A stretch of 6,897 bases of DNA from Anaerolineaceae bacterium UBA1363 (GTDB lineage Bacteria; Chloroflexota; Anaerolineae; Anaerolineales; Anaerolineaceae). How positions within the stretch are numbered: the stretch's first letter is position 1; each line of letters starts with the position of its first letter. The stretch lies in assembly GCA_002306055.1 (NCBI GenBank), contig DBRR01000027.1, forward strand, positions 31,248-38,144, in the 5' to 3' direction. Made by a program: the position numbers and the translations under genes. The notes beneath the pieces were generated by a model, which had not been told where the DNA came from, made no database searches, and saw only the letters and a list, made by a program, of their open reading frames with translations. This document shows, in pieces, positions 1 to 6,672 of the stretch.

Positions 1-30
1 TAAACCATCATTGTCTTGACACAAACACAG

Positions 31-61
31 ACCCCACATGTTCAAAGTGGGGTATTTTGTT
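31..61 (+). terminator. Probable intrinsic terminator of an upstream gene
   Basis: A perfect 7-bp stem, ACCCCAC (31-37) with GTGGGGT (47-53), encloses a 9-nt loop and is followed by the T-rich run ATTTTGTT (54-61). GC-rich stem plus T-tract is the classic Rho-independent layout. No gene end is identifiable in the 30 bases to the left, so it most likely closes a + strand gene outside the window and insulates the gene starting at 107. On the other strand the following bases are less T-rich, so action in that direction would be weaker. Confidence 0.6.
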
Positions 62-91
62 GATGTTACACTACTCCACACCCCTTGAGCG

Positions 92-100
92 TGCTACAAT
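92..100 (+). promoter_or_regulatory. Extended -10 promoter for the amrB-lipoprotein-priA cluster
   Basis: TGCTACAAT combines the extended -10 TGn element (92-94) with a near-consensus -10 hexamer TACAAT (95-100). No convincing -35 box lies 16-18 bp upstream, as is usual for extended -10 promoters. A start 6-8 nt past the hexamer falls at about 106-108, on the ATG at 107, so the mRNA may be leaderless. The second promoter in this window has the same TGCTAYAAT form. Confidence 0.55.
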
Positions 101-106
101 TAAAGC

Positions 107-988
107 ATGAACCCCGCAGAGCTGACTGACCCACGCCCTTCCCCCATCGCCGGAAGTTGGTACCCCGGTAAGCCCGAAGTGCTGCGCAAGATGATTGAAG
201 CCTTTCTGAAAGAAGCTGTCGTACCGAAGTTTGAGGGACAGCCGGTGGGTGTGATCGTGCCTCACGCTGGGTATATTTATTCCGGTCTGACTGCCGCGCA
301 TGCCTTCAAAGCACTGCAGGGCATGCAATTTACGCGTGTCATCATCATCTCCCCTTCCCACCAGCCTTACCACCAACCCCTGTTGACCACAGGTCATGAC
401 GCCTATGCGACGCCGCTTGGCCTCGTGCCAGTGGATCACAAAGCACTCGGCAAGCTTAACAAACTTCTAAGTGAAGATGGCGGGCTCGAGTTAGCTTCGG
501 TGCGGAGGGATCAGGAACACTCCCTCGAGATTCAATTGCCGTTTTTGCAGACGATACTGCTGGAAGATTTTTGGCTTGTTCCACTGATGATGGTGGACCA
601 GTCTGCTGCATTGGTGCGCCTGTTATCAGCCGCCCTTGTAAAACTGATCCGGAGCTTTCCGCCAGAGGAAAGCACCCTGATGGTGGCGTCGAGTGATTTA
701 TCGCACTTTTACTCCGAACGGGTCGCCAACCGCCTGGATGGCAATCTTGCCCAGGCTGTAAAGGCATTCGACCTTGATGCTTTTTATCTGCACAAACAAC
801 GTGGTGAGATGGAAGCCTGCGGGTTTGCCCCAATAGCCACCGTGCTGCAAACCTCCCATCTGCTCGGTGCAGACCAAGTGACCGTCGCTGATTACCGCAC
901 TTCTGCGGCTGTAACAGGAGATAAAACCAGCGTGGTGGGTTACCTTTCAGCTGTTATTTCAACCGGAAAGGCTGCGAAGCATGATTAA
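107..988 (+). CDS. amrB: MEMO1-family protein (AmmeMemoRadiSam system protein B)
   Basis: A 293-residue cytoplasmic protein of the MEMO family, whose fold resembles class III non-haem iron dioxygenases (LigB). Visible family motifs are an N-terminal GSWYPG (16-21), PHAGYIYSG (52-60), SPSH (82-85), EHSLEIQLPF (137-146), SSDLSH (195-200), CGFAPI (238-243) and a C-terminal TGDKTSVVGYL. H53, H85, D197 and C238 match the metal-site residues of human MEMO1 (H49, H81, D189, C244), so the site looks intact. In bacteria the family often travels with an AMMECR1-like protein and a radical SAM enzyme as the AmmeMemoRadiSam set; neither partner is in this window. The biochemical role of the bacterial protein is not settled. 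The ATG at 107 has no Shine-Dalgarno but sits where transcription should start. The 3' end overlaps the next gene by 8 nt, implying co-translation. Length is normal for the family. Confidence 0.93.
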   Translation: MNPAELTDPRPSPIAGSWYPGKPEVLRKMIEAFLKEAVVPKFEGQPVGVIVPHAGYIYSGLTAAHAFKALQGMQFTRVIIISPSHQPYHQPLLTTGHDAYATPLGLVPVDHKALGKLNKLLSEDGGLELASVRRDQEHSLEIQLPFLQTILLEDFWLVPLMMVDQSAALVRLLSAALVKLIRSFPPEESTLMVASSDLSHFYSERVANRLDGNLAQAVKAFDLDAFYLHKQRGEMEACGFAPIATVLQTSHLLGADQVTVADYRTSAAVTGDKTSVVGYLSAVISTGKAAKHD

Positions 989-1961
989 ACGCCCTTGGAG
1001 GGTCATCGCAGGCTCGCTGGTTCTGGTTCTGATAGCGCTCAACCTGGCAGCCTGCCAGAAACCGCTCCAGGGCCGTCCTACCGCACTGCCCACCCTTCTG
1101 CCGACAGCCAGCATCACACCCACCCCTTCGCAAACCCCAACACCGTTGCCCACGGTGACAATGACCCCAACTGCCACCGCGACCCCAACCGACACCCCCG
1201 TCCCAACTGCCACGAGCACTGCCACACCCACCCCCATTCCCACCCGACTGGCAACGCTATTCCCCTTGACTGATGGTCAACAAACAGTCGACTATGGTTA
1301 TCACTACATCACCCGTAAAGATAACCGTGAGGATGGTAGCCTGCGCAACCTCAGCGCCATGGTTAGCTTTCAGCTTATGGATCGCGGCATCCACAGCGAA
1401 ACAGTCAAGATCCTTGGTAAAGATGTGACAGTTTACTATCTGCGGGTAAGGCACGTTTTTGACCAGACCAACCTGGAAGTCAAATTGGTGCTTACCGGCT
1501 TGTTTGGGCAGAACGTACCGATTGCAGGCATGCCGGCAGATGGCTCTTCCTACATCAGCATAAGGACGCAAAAATCCGATCAACCCTTTGAGCCCTGGAA
1601 GTTGCACCAGGATTGGAGCCTGCCGCTGGATCAACGTGCGCCACTCTTCGAGACCGTCCGCCTGCCAGACTTTGAAGTGACCTTGCGTAATCTTCCCGAC
1701 CAGGTGATCGTGCTGGCGGACCACCCCATCATCCTTGACCCGGATGGCTGGACCCAGATCTACATCGACATGGACCGGGTGAGCGCCTCTGCGGCACGCT
1801 TCCAACCATTCTTCAACTTCAACGAATTTGATCAAATGACGGGTCAAAGTACCCTGGCAAACGTCTGGATGGATTACCTGGTCAACAACACCGATATCCC
1901 CAATAACCAGTACAACCGGATGTACTTCGCCGCTGATTTCCTGGTAATCATCACTCCCTGA
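981..1961 (+). CDS. Predicted lipoprotein with Thr/Pro-rich linker, unknown domain
   Basis: A 326-residue exported lipoprotein of unknown function. The N terminus is a lipoprotein signal: positive residues K3, R4 and R7, a hydrophobic core at about 8-22, and the lipobox LAAC with the lipidated Cys at 25. Residue 26 is Gln, so there is no Asp +2 signal; membrane anchoring on the outer face is expected. Residues 33-88 form a low-complexity linker of Thr, Pro, Ala and Ser, a surface tether or cell-wall spacer often seen in Anaerolineae lipoproteins. Residues 94-326 form one apparently folded domain, rich in aromatic, Asp and Asn residues and probably beta-rich, which I do not recognise. It has no cysteine pairs and no clear enzyme motif. 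The ATG overlaps the end of amrB (ATGATTAA) and has GGAAAGG (965-971) 9 nt upstream. priA follows after 13 nt. The link between a surface lipoprotein and its neighbours may be only shared transcription. Confidence 0.85.
   Translation: MIKRPWRVIAGSLVLVLIALNLAACQKPLQGRPTALPTLLPTASITPTPSQTPTPLPTVTMTPTATATPTDTPVPTATSTATPTPIPTRLATLFPLTDGQQTVDYGYHYITRKDNREDGSLRNLSAMVSFQLMDRGIHSETVKILGKDVTVYYLRVRHVFDQTNLEVKLVLTGLFGQNVPIAGMPADGSSYISIRTQKSDQPFEPWKLHQDWSLPLDQRAPLFETVRLPDFEVTLRNLPDQVIVLADHPIILDPDGWTQIYIDMDRVSASAARFQPFFNFNEFDQMTGQSTLANVWMDYLVNNTDIPNNQYNRMYFAADFLVIITP
1227..1245 (-). other. G-quadruplex motif in the lipoprotein linker (template strand)
   Basis: On the - strand this reads GGG-T-GGG-AAT-GGGGG-T-GGG, a canonical four-run G-quadruplex pattern with loops of 1, 3 and 1 nt. 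It lies within the codons for the end of the Thr/Pro linker (TPTPIPT), which is C-rich over about 1110-1250. The G-rich strand is the transcription template for the lipoprotein gene. It may simply reflect Thr/Pro codon choice; folding is inferred only from the pattern. Confidence 0.5.
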
Positions 1962-1974
1962 TGGCAGGCTGCGC

Positions 1975-4452
1975 GTGAAACCTTACGCGGATGTAAGCAT
2001 CAACCTGGCTCAAATTGACAAAAGCTACCACTACCTTGTCCCGAAAGAGCTTGATGAGGTGCTTCAGCCCGGCTGCCTGGTGGCAGTGCCTTTTGGCAAG
2101 CAGGTCGTTCAGGGCGTGGTGCTGAACTTGCTGGATGAAAGCGAAGTGGAGGGATTGCTGCCAATTCAGGCTGTGTTATCCGAAGATACGGTCCTGACAG
2201 AAACGCAGATGAACCTGGCGAAGTGGATGGCAGAGGCATGGTACGCGCCATTGGGAGCCTGCATCAATCTGATGATCCCTGTTGGATTCTCCCGCCGGGC
2301 TGACATTATCGTTACCCTCACAGCGCAAGATGGTTACGACGAAAGCGCCTTCAAGCCTGTGCAGAAACGCCTCCTGAAACTGCTGAAAGAACGCGGACCT
2401 TTGCGAGGCAGGCAGCTGGACCGCGCTTTTGGCAAGATAGAGTGGCGCGGAAGTCTGGAGGGCTTGCGGTCAGCAGGGCTTGTGCGCACGGGCAATGTCC
2501 TACCGCCGCCAGGCATAGCGCCAAAGACGCTGCGCACCGCTGCCCTTTCCGTACCTCCTGCTGCCATTGAAGCCCTCACCCCCGAGCAGCTTGGACGAAG
2601 TGACTCGACCCAACAGCGGCGAAAAAAAGTATTGGATTTACTGGCAAAGGAAGCTTTTCCGATCGATTTCTCGTGGATCTATGCTGAAACAGGTGCTGGC
2701 TATGCCGATTTAAAGTTCCTCGCCCAAGCTGGCTTGCTGCACTTCAACGAGACTGAGGTATGGCGCGACCCCTTGGAGGAGATCCAGGTCAAGCCGGATG
2801 TCATTCCAACGCTTACGTCTGACCAGGAAAAGGTTTGGCAGCAGATCCAGCCGGGATTGGGGCGGGCTGACCAAAAACCTTATCTGCTGCACGGCGTAAC
2901 CGGTTCGGGCAAGACCGAAGTTTACCTGCGGGCGGCAGCAGAAATGCTGGCGCAGGGGCGGCAGGTGCTGATGATGGTGCCGGAAATTGCCATGACGCCC
3001 CAAACGGTGCGGCGTTTCATGGCGCGCTTTCCCAACCAGGTCGGTATCTATCACTCCAAACTCTCGGACGGCGAACGCTATGACACCTGGCGCAGAGCTC
3101 GCAGCGGGGAACTTAAGCTGATCGTTGGCTCGCGCAGCGCGCTGTTTGTGCCCCTGCCAAACCTTGGAATGATTGCGATCGATGAATGCGACCATGACTC
3201 CTATGATGAAACCGAGCGTGAGCCGTTCTACCACGCCGTGGAAACGGCTGAAAGGCTGGCGAAGCTGAGCGGCGCTAATTTGATCCTCGGGAGTGCCACC
3301 CCTCGCATAACCCAGTACTTCAGCGCCCGCCGCGGAGACATAAAACTACTGAGCCTGCCAAACCGCATTCTGGCACACCGGGGTGAAACGGCACAACCAG
3401 GTAAGCCGGAGGAATTGCTCACATTGGAGTTGCCGAAAGTGACCGTGGTGGATATGCGTGCGGAGCTTCGCGCTGGCAATAGCAGCGTGCTTTCCAAAAT
3501 GCTGCGCGACAAACTTGCCCTGACCCTGCAAGCTGGGCAGCAGGCGATCCTGTTCCTGAATCGGCGCGGTAAAGCAACTTACGTCTTTTGCCGTCAATGC
3601 GGCTATACGCTGCGCTGCCCAAGGGACGACCAACCACTGGTGTATCACGGATCCAAGCAGAGCTTGATCTGTCATTTGTGTGGTTACACCCGCCAGATGC
3701 CCAGGAAATGCCTGGAGTGTGGCAGCACCCAAATCCGACAGCTGGGATTGGGAACCGAACGCCTCGAAGAAGTGGTGCAGAAGGAATTCCCTGGTGCGCG
3801 CCTTCTTCGCTGGGATACTGACACGACCCGCCACAAGGGTGAGCACGAACTGATCCTCTCGCATTTCAGCGCTCACCGGGCAGATGTCCTGATCGGGACA
3901 CAGATGCTCGCCAAGGGGCTGGATTTGCCGTTGGTGACGCTGGTCGGGATCGTGCTGGCAGAGGTCGGCTTAAACCTGCCAGATTATCACGCTGCCGAGC
4001 GCAGCTTCCAGGTGCTCACGCAGGTTGCTGGCCGGGCTGGCAGGAGCCCACTAGGCGGGCAGGTGGTTCTTCAAACCTATCAGCCTGAAAATTACGTGAT
4101 CCAGGCCGCATCACGGCATGATTTTGAGGGTTTTTACCTGCAGGAACTCGAACTGCGCAAGGCGCTGAACTATCCCCCTTATTCTCGCTTGATTCGGCTG
4201 GAATACCGTCACTCAATCGAATCCAAGGCGGAAAGCCAGGCACGGACCATGGCTGACTTGCTAAGGGCTGAGATTTCTGCCCGGGAGATGCGCCAAACTA
4301 GTTTTATAGGTCCGGTGCCAGCGTATTACCGTAAGGTAGCCGGCCAATTCCGCTGGCAGATCATCCTGCGTGGTCCAAATCCGCGGCCTTTGCTCGACGC
4401 CTTACCCTTACGCGGCTGGCAGGTGCAGATTGACCCCTCTGACCTGCTATAA
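1975..4452 (+). CDS. priA: Primosomal protein N' (replication restart helicase PriA)
   Basis: An 825-residue superfamily 2 3'-5' DNA helicase that binds stalled or repaired forks and starts reloading of the replicative helicase. The N-terminal 3'-DNA-binding domain occupies about 1-105 and a winged-helix region follows. Helicase motifs are Walker A GVTGSGKT (307-314), VPEIAMTPQT (motif Ia), motif II DECDH (403-407), GSATP (439-443), FLNRRG (527-532), GTQMLAKG (641-648) and QVAGRAGR (683-690). The zinc region has C539/C542, C548, C566/C569 and C579/C582, seven of the usual eight cysteines, with Asp at 551 where the eighth is expected. Motif II is usually DEEHD; here it is DECDH. Length is a little above B. 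subtilis PriA (about 805) and well above E. coli (732). The start is GTG, since no other start codon fits before the conserved N terminus; AGG at 1966-1968 is a weak ribosome site 6 nt upstream. It lies 13 nt after the lipoprotein gene, so is probably cotranscribed. Confidence 0.97.
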   Translation: MKPYADVSINLAQIDKSYHYLVPKELDEVLQPGCLVAVPFGKQVVQGVVLNLLDESEVEGLLPIQAVLSEDTVLTETQMNLAKWMAEAWYAPLGACINLMIPVGFSRRADIIVTLTAQDGYDESAFKPVQKRLLKLLKERGPLRGRQLDRAFGKIEWRGSLEGLRSAGLVRTGNVLPPPGIAPKTLRTAALSVPPAAIEALTPEQLGRSDSTQQRRKKVLDLLAKEAFPIDFSWIYAETGAGYADLKFLAQAGLLHFNETEVWRDPLEEIQVKPDVIPTLTSDQEKVWQQIQPGLGRADQKPYLLHGVTGSGKTEVYLRAAAEMLAQGRQVLMMVPEIAMTPQTVRRFMARFPNQVGIYHSKLSDGERYDTWRRARSGELKLIVGSRSALFVPLPNLGMIAIDECDHDSYDETEREPFYHAVETAERLAKLSGANLILGSATPRITQYFSARRGDIKLLSLPNRILAHRGETAQPGKPEELLTLELPKVTVVDMRAELRAGNSSVLSKMLRDKLALTLQAGQQAILFLNRRGKATYVFCRQCGYTLRCPRDDQPLVYHGSKQSLICHLCGYTRQMPRKCLECGSTQIRQLGLGTERLEEVVQKEFPGARLLRWDTDTTRHKGEHELILSHFSAHRADVLIGTQMLAKGLDLPLVTLVGIVLAEVGLNLPDYHAAERSFQVLTQVAGRAGRSPLGGQVVLQTYQPENYVIQAASRHDFEGFYLQELELRKALNYPPYSRLIRLEYRHSIESKAESQARTMADLLRAEISAREMRQTSFIGPVPAYYRKVAGQFRWQIILRGPNPRPLLDALPLRGWQVQIDPSDLL

Positions 4453-4453
4453 T
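4445..4453 (+). promoter_or_regulatory. Extended -10 promoter overlapping the priA stop codon
   Basis: TGCTATAAT is a perfect TATAAT hexamer (4448-4453) with the TGn extension (4445-4447). The priA stop TAA (4450-4452) lies inside the hexamer. A start at about 4460 would give a 5' leader of roughly 47 nt before the ATG at 4507. TTGACC at 4430 is only 12 bp from the hexamer, too close to be a standard -35. This promoter would let the downstream pair be expressed apart from priA. Confidence 0.65.
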
Positions 4454-4462
4454 TATTATCTG

Positions 4463-4478
4463 AGCCTGTGAACAGGCT
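4463..4478 (+). other. Hairpin at the 5' end of the phosphoribosyltransferase mRNA leader
   Basis: AGCCTG (4463-4468) pairs perfectly with CAGGCT (4473-4478) around a TGAA tetraloop. It would begin within a few nucleotides of the predicted transcript start. No T-tract follows, so it is not an intrinsic terminator of priA. A 5' stabilising stem or a protein site is possible; the leader is too short for a known riboswitch. It leaves the Shine-Dalgarno GGAG at 4496-4499 free. Confidence 0.45.
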
Positions 4479-4506
4479 GTAAAAGCAGTCATTTTGGAGC
4501 TATTCT

Positions 4507-5022
4507 ATGAACCAACGCCAGGAACTAATCAGTTGGGAGGATGTACATCGCCTGATTGACAACCTCTTACAGCAATTTGACCACAAATACAACGTGCTGC
4601 TTATGATTACCCGCGGTGGCATCGTGCCGGGAGGTTTCCTGGCTGAAGCAATGGACATCCGCAACATCTACACCGCTTCAATCGATTTTTTTGAACCAGA
4701 GGAAGGCCCCGGGCAAAGCAACTCTCCTTACCTGGCATGGCCCAAATTTCTTCAGTTCCCGGAAAATGCCGCTTTGAAGGGTGAGCGGGTGTTGATCGTG
4801 GATGATGTCTGGGGTTCAGGTCGGACCATCACCGCAGTGCGAAAACGCGTAGCAGCAGCCGGCGGCTTGCCATCCACCTGTGTTTTGCATTTCAATCCTT
4901 ACCGAAATCTGTTCGATTCCAGTAAACCTGACTATTTCGGCGCGACGACCGATGCCCGTATCATTTACCCCTGGGAAGTTGAACACGGTTTTCGCAATCC
5001 TCTGCTTCCTAACAAACCCTGA
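4507..5022 (+). CDS. Phosphoribosyltransferase, COG2236 (hypoxanthine-type) family
   Basis: A 171-residue cytoplasmic type I phosphoribosyltransferase. The PRPP-binding signature is VLIVDDVWGSGRT (95-107), with the acidic pair D99/D100 and a Gly-rich turn that bind the ribose and phosphate of PRPP. An early TRGGIVPGG segment (about 35-43) is the pyrophosphate-side loop typical of these enzymes, and the C-terminal IIYPWE (about 153-158) matches the end of COG2236 proteins annotated as hypoxanthine or xanthine phosphoribosyltransferases. The family reaction is base + PRPP to nucleotide + PPi. The base cannot be read from sequence, and members are often assigned by similarity only. GGAG (4496-4499) lies 7 nt before the ATG. 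It has its own promoter at the end of priA and is followed after 1 nt by a transporter gene, suggesting a two-gene operon. Length is normal, with no broken motif. Confidence 0.85.
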   Translation: MNQRQELISWEDVHRLIDNLLQQFDHKYNVLLMITRGGIVPGGFLAEAMDIRNIYTASIDFFEPEEGPGQSNSPYLAWPKFLQFPENAALKGERVLIVDDVWGSGRTITAVRKRVAAAGGLPSTCVLHFNPYRNLFDSSKPDYFGATTDARIIYPWEVEHGFRNPLLPNKP

Positions 5023-5023
5023 T

Positions 5024-6475
5024 ATGGAGACTTCCCTGAGCGAAACAACCGCCCAAAAACCTTTGCAGTGGTACGACGCCATCACGATTAATATTTATTT
5101 CTTTGCACTGACACTGCGCAGTCAAACTCTGACCCCGCTGATCGTGCCGCTTTTGGTGCAGCAATTCGTTGGGGAGGAAACTAAAGGAACAAGCTACGGC
5201 AATTTGCGGCTGGTTTCACTGATGGTCGCGCTGCTGGTGCAGGCGGTTGCGGGAATGCTCTCAGACCACAACACCTCGCGCTGGGGCAGGCGAAGGCCAT
5301 TCATTCTGGTCAGCACGGTGCTGGAAATCATCGCGTTCCTCGGGGTGGGATGGATTGCGGGCAGCATGGAGGGAATGGCTGGATACTGGGCACTCTTTGC
5401 GGTGATTGTCTGCTCGATGGTCTTCTCCAATATCGGGCATGGGGCAGCCCAGGGTCTGATCCCCGACCTGGTTCCGCCTTCACAAAGGGGCAGATACTCT
5501 GGCATCAAAGCCTTCTTCGAGTTGCCTCTGCCGCTAATTTTCGTGGCGTTTACCATTTCCAGGATGGTCACTGCGGGTAACCTTTGGGGAGCAATCCTGG
5601 CAATGATAGCCGTATTCGTCGTTGTAACCGTTCTAACGATGATGGTCAGGGAAACGCCATTAAAGCAGCCGACAAAGCCCATGGACTGGACGGGCATCCT
5701 GCGTCTGGTGGCAATGACCGGGCTATTCACCCTGGTGATCGTGTTGATTGGCACCGGGGTGCGCTGGCTGCTGCCGCATCTCCTTGCGCTGAAAAGCTCT
5801 TTATCACTGATACTCATAGGCGTGGTGGGTGTGGCAGGCATGCTGCTGGCAGTGGTGCTGGGGGTGATCGCCTCGGTGCGAATCAGTCTGGGGAAGGAAG
5901 CTGGGAATCGCCCGAGTTTTACCTGGTGGGTAATCAACCGCCTGGCTTTTATGGTTGGAGCCAACAACCTTGCCAGTTTTGTGCTGTATTTTATCCAGGA
6001 ACGTTTCCCGGAGCTGCAAGGAAGCGCTGCGGCTCAGCCATCTTCTCTGCTGATGATGGTGGTAGGCATAGCCATCCTGCTGATCTCAATCCCCTCCGGT
6101 TGGTTGACGGATAAGTTTGGTGCCAAACTGCTCCTGCTGGTCAGCGGGCTGATGGCGACCCTGGGGACTGTTATTGTGATTATGTCGCGCACCATGCCCG
6201 TGATGTTTCTCGGGGGTGTGTTGATCGGGTTGGCAACCGGTGCGTTCTTCTCCTCAAACTGGGCGCTCGGGACCTCCATTGTACCCAAGGAAGAAGCTGG
6301 GCGCTGGCTGGGGATTTCCAACCTGGCTGGGGCAGGCGCTGGCGCGGTAGGCGCGTACATCGGCGGACCAATCGGGGATGGCGCTGGATATGTCCTTTTA
6401 ATGGGACTTTATGGGTTCCTGTTCCTGTTCTCAACCCTAGCTTTGATCAAGATCAAACCCGAGGCGAGTGTTTAA
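5024..6475 (+). CDS. Major facilitator superfamily transporter, SLC45/GPH-like
   Basis: A 483-residue integral membrane transporter. The loop between helices 2 and 3 has the motif GMLSDHNTSRWGRRRP (77-92), whose RWGRRRP form is typical of SLC45-type sugar transporters and related sugar symporters. A weaker second copy, SGWLTDKFGAK (358-368), sits between the matching helices of the second half. By eye, helices lie at about 20-48, 60-80, 93-114, 121-143, 162-182, 187-208, 226-248, 260-286, 301-325, 342-361, 367-387, 392-412, 429-451 and 455-477, giving 14 segments rather than 12, with the extra pair in the centre. Substrate unknown; sugar or small organic solute with proton coupling is an inference. 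The ATG is 1 nt after the preceding stop (TGATATG) and has no Shine-Dalgarno, so translation probably depends on coupling. An open frame continues upstream to 4880, but that stretch is the shadow of the phosphoribosyltransferase gene. Confidence 0.88.
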   Translation: METSLSETTAQKPLQWYDAITINIYFFALTLRSQTLTPLIVPLLVQQFVGEETKGTSYGNLRLVSLMVALLVQAVAGMLSDHNTSRWGRRRPFILVSTVLEIIAFLGVGWIAGSMEGMAGYWALFAVIVCSMVFSNIGHGAAQGLIPDLVPPSQRGRYSGIKAFFELPLPLIFVAFTISRMVTAGNLWGAILAMIAVFVVVTVLTMMVRETPLKQPTKPMDWTGILRLVAMTGLFTLVIVLIGTGVRWLLPHLLALKSSLSLILIGVVGVAGMLLAVVLGVIASVRISLGKEAGNRPSFTWWVINRLAFMVGANNLASFVLYFIQERFPELQGSAAAQPSSLLMMVVGIAILLISIPSGWLTDKFGAKLLLLVSGLMATLGTVIVIMSRTMPVMFLGGVLIGLATGAFFSSNWALGTSIVPKEEAGRWLGISNLAGAGAGAVGAYIGGPIGDGAGYVLLMGLYGFLFLFSTLALIKIKPEASV

Positions 6476-6483
6476 GCCAGCAT

Positions 6484-6522
6484 CCGTCATCGCAAGGAGC
6501 GAAGCGACGTGGCGATCTTAAC
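6484..6522 (+). repeat. 39-bp direct repeat, copy 1
   Basis: Matches 6711-6749 at 35 of 39 positions. The core AGCGACGTGGCGATCT is identical in both copies, and ATCGC (6489-6493) and GCGAT (6512-6516) form an inverted pair near the ends. Its GGAGCGAAGCGACGTGGCGA core resembles dispersed intergenic repeats found in many bacterial genomes. It starts 9 nt after the transporter stop codon. Confidence 0.85.
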
Positions 6523-6531
6523 TCCGACAAT

Positions 6532-6562
6532 GTCATCCTGAGCAACAGAGGTTCGGAATGAC
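6532..6562 (+). repeat. Imperfect inverted repeat, GTCAT...ATGAC
   Basis: GTCAT (6532-6536) pairs with ATGAC (6558-6562); CC (6537-6538) then pairs with GG (6555-6556) across one bulged A. The GTCATCCTGAG start is like another common dispersed intergenic repeat type. It abuts the perfect palindrome ACTCGAGT (6561-6568) and the next hairpin, so three symmetric units lie end to end. Confidence 0.55.
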
Positions 6563-6568
6563 TCGAGT

Positions 6569-6597
6569 GTCAGCTTGAAACGAGCAAGCTGACCTAC
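6569..6597 (-). repeat. REP-like palindrome 1 with GTAG head
   Basis: GTCAGCTTG (6569-6577) and CAAGCTGAC (6585-6593) form a perfect 9-bp stem with a 7-nt loop. CTAC (6594-6597) follows with no gap, so on the - strand the unit reads GTAG then hairpin, the layout of REP elements. There is no T-tract. The sequence differs from the two other palindromes in this tail, so they would be separate families or diverged units. Confidence 0.6.
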
Positions 6598-6672
6598 GAC
6601 AGACCATGTGAATCATCGTGCTCGAAGAGTATGGCGTCATAGTGTTTTTACCTGCCTGATTCTCTATTAAGC

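Noticed and set aside
16..21. Perfect TTGACA -35 box
   Set aside because: No acceptable -10 hexamer lies 16-18 bp downstream; the matching region is the terminator hairpin.
1257..1847. Open frame (196 codons) on the - strand
   Set aside because: It is antisense to the lipoprotein domain, without ribosome site or recognisable motif; the + strand gene is well supported by its signal peptide and linker.
1961..1978. Five-codon mini-frame ATG...TGA linking the lipoprotein stop to the priA GTG
   Set aside because: Its ATG overlaps the lipoprotein stop and its TGA overlaps the priA start, which could relay ribosomes, but so short a frame is easily chance and has no other support.
4430..4435. TTGACC as -35 box for the promoter at 4445-4453
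   Set aside because: Spacing to TATAAT is only 12 bp, too short; the extended -10 explains the promoter without it.
4880..5023. Upstream extension of the transporter reading frame
   Set aside because: These 48 codons lie wholly inside the phosphoribosyltransferase gene in another frame and add no transporter-like sequence; the ATG at 5024 directly follows that gene's stop.
5194..5967. Long open frame (257 codons) on the - strand
   Set aside because: It is antisense to the transporter and reads as a low-complexity Thr/Ile/Pro/Ser-rich shadow with no known motif.
6630..6649. Possible terminator: TATG/CATA stem followed by GTTTTT
   Set aside because: The stem is only 4 bp and AT-rich before a mismatch, too weak for an intrinsic terminator.
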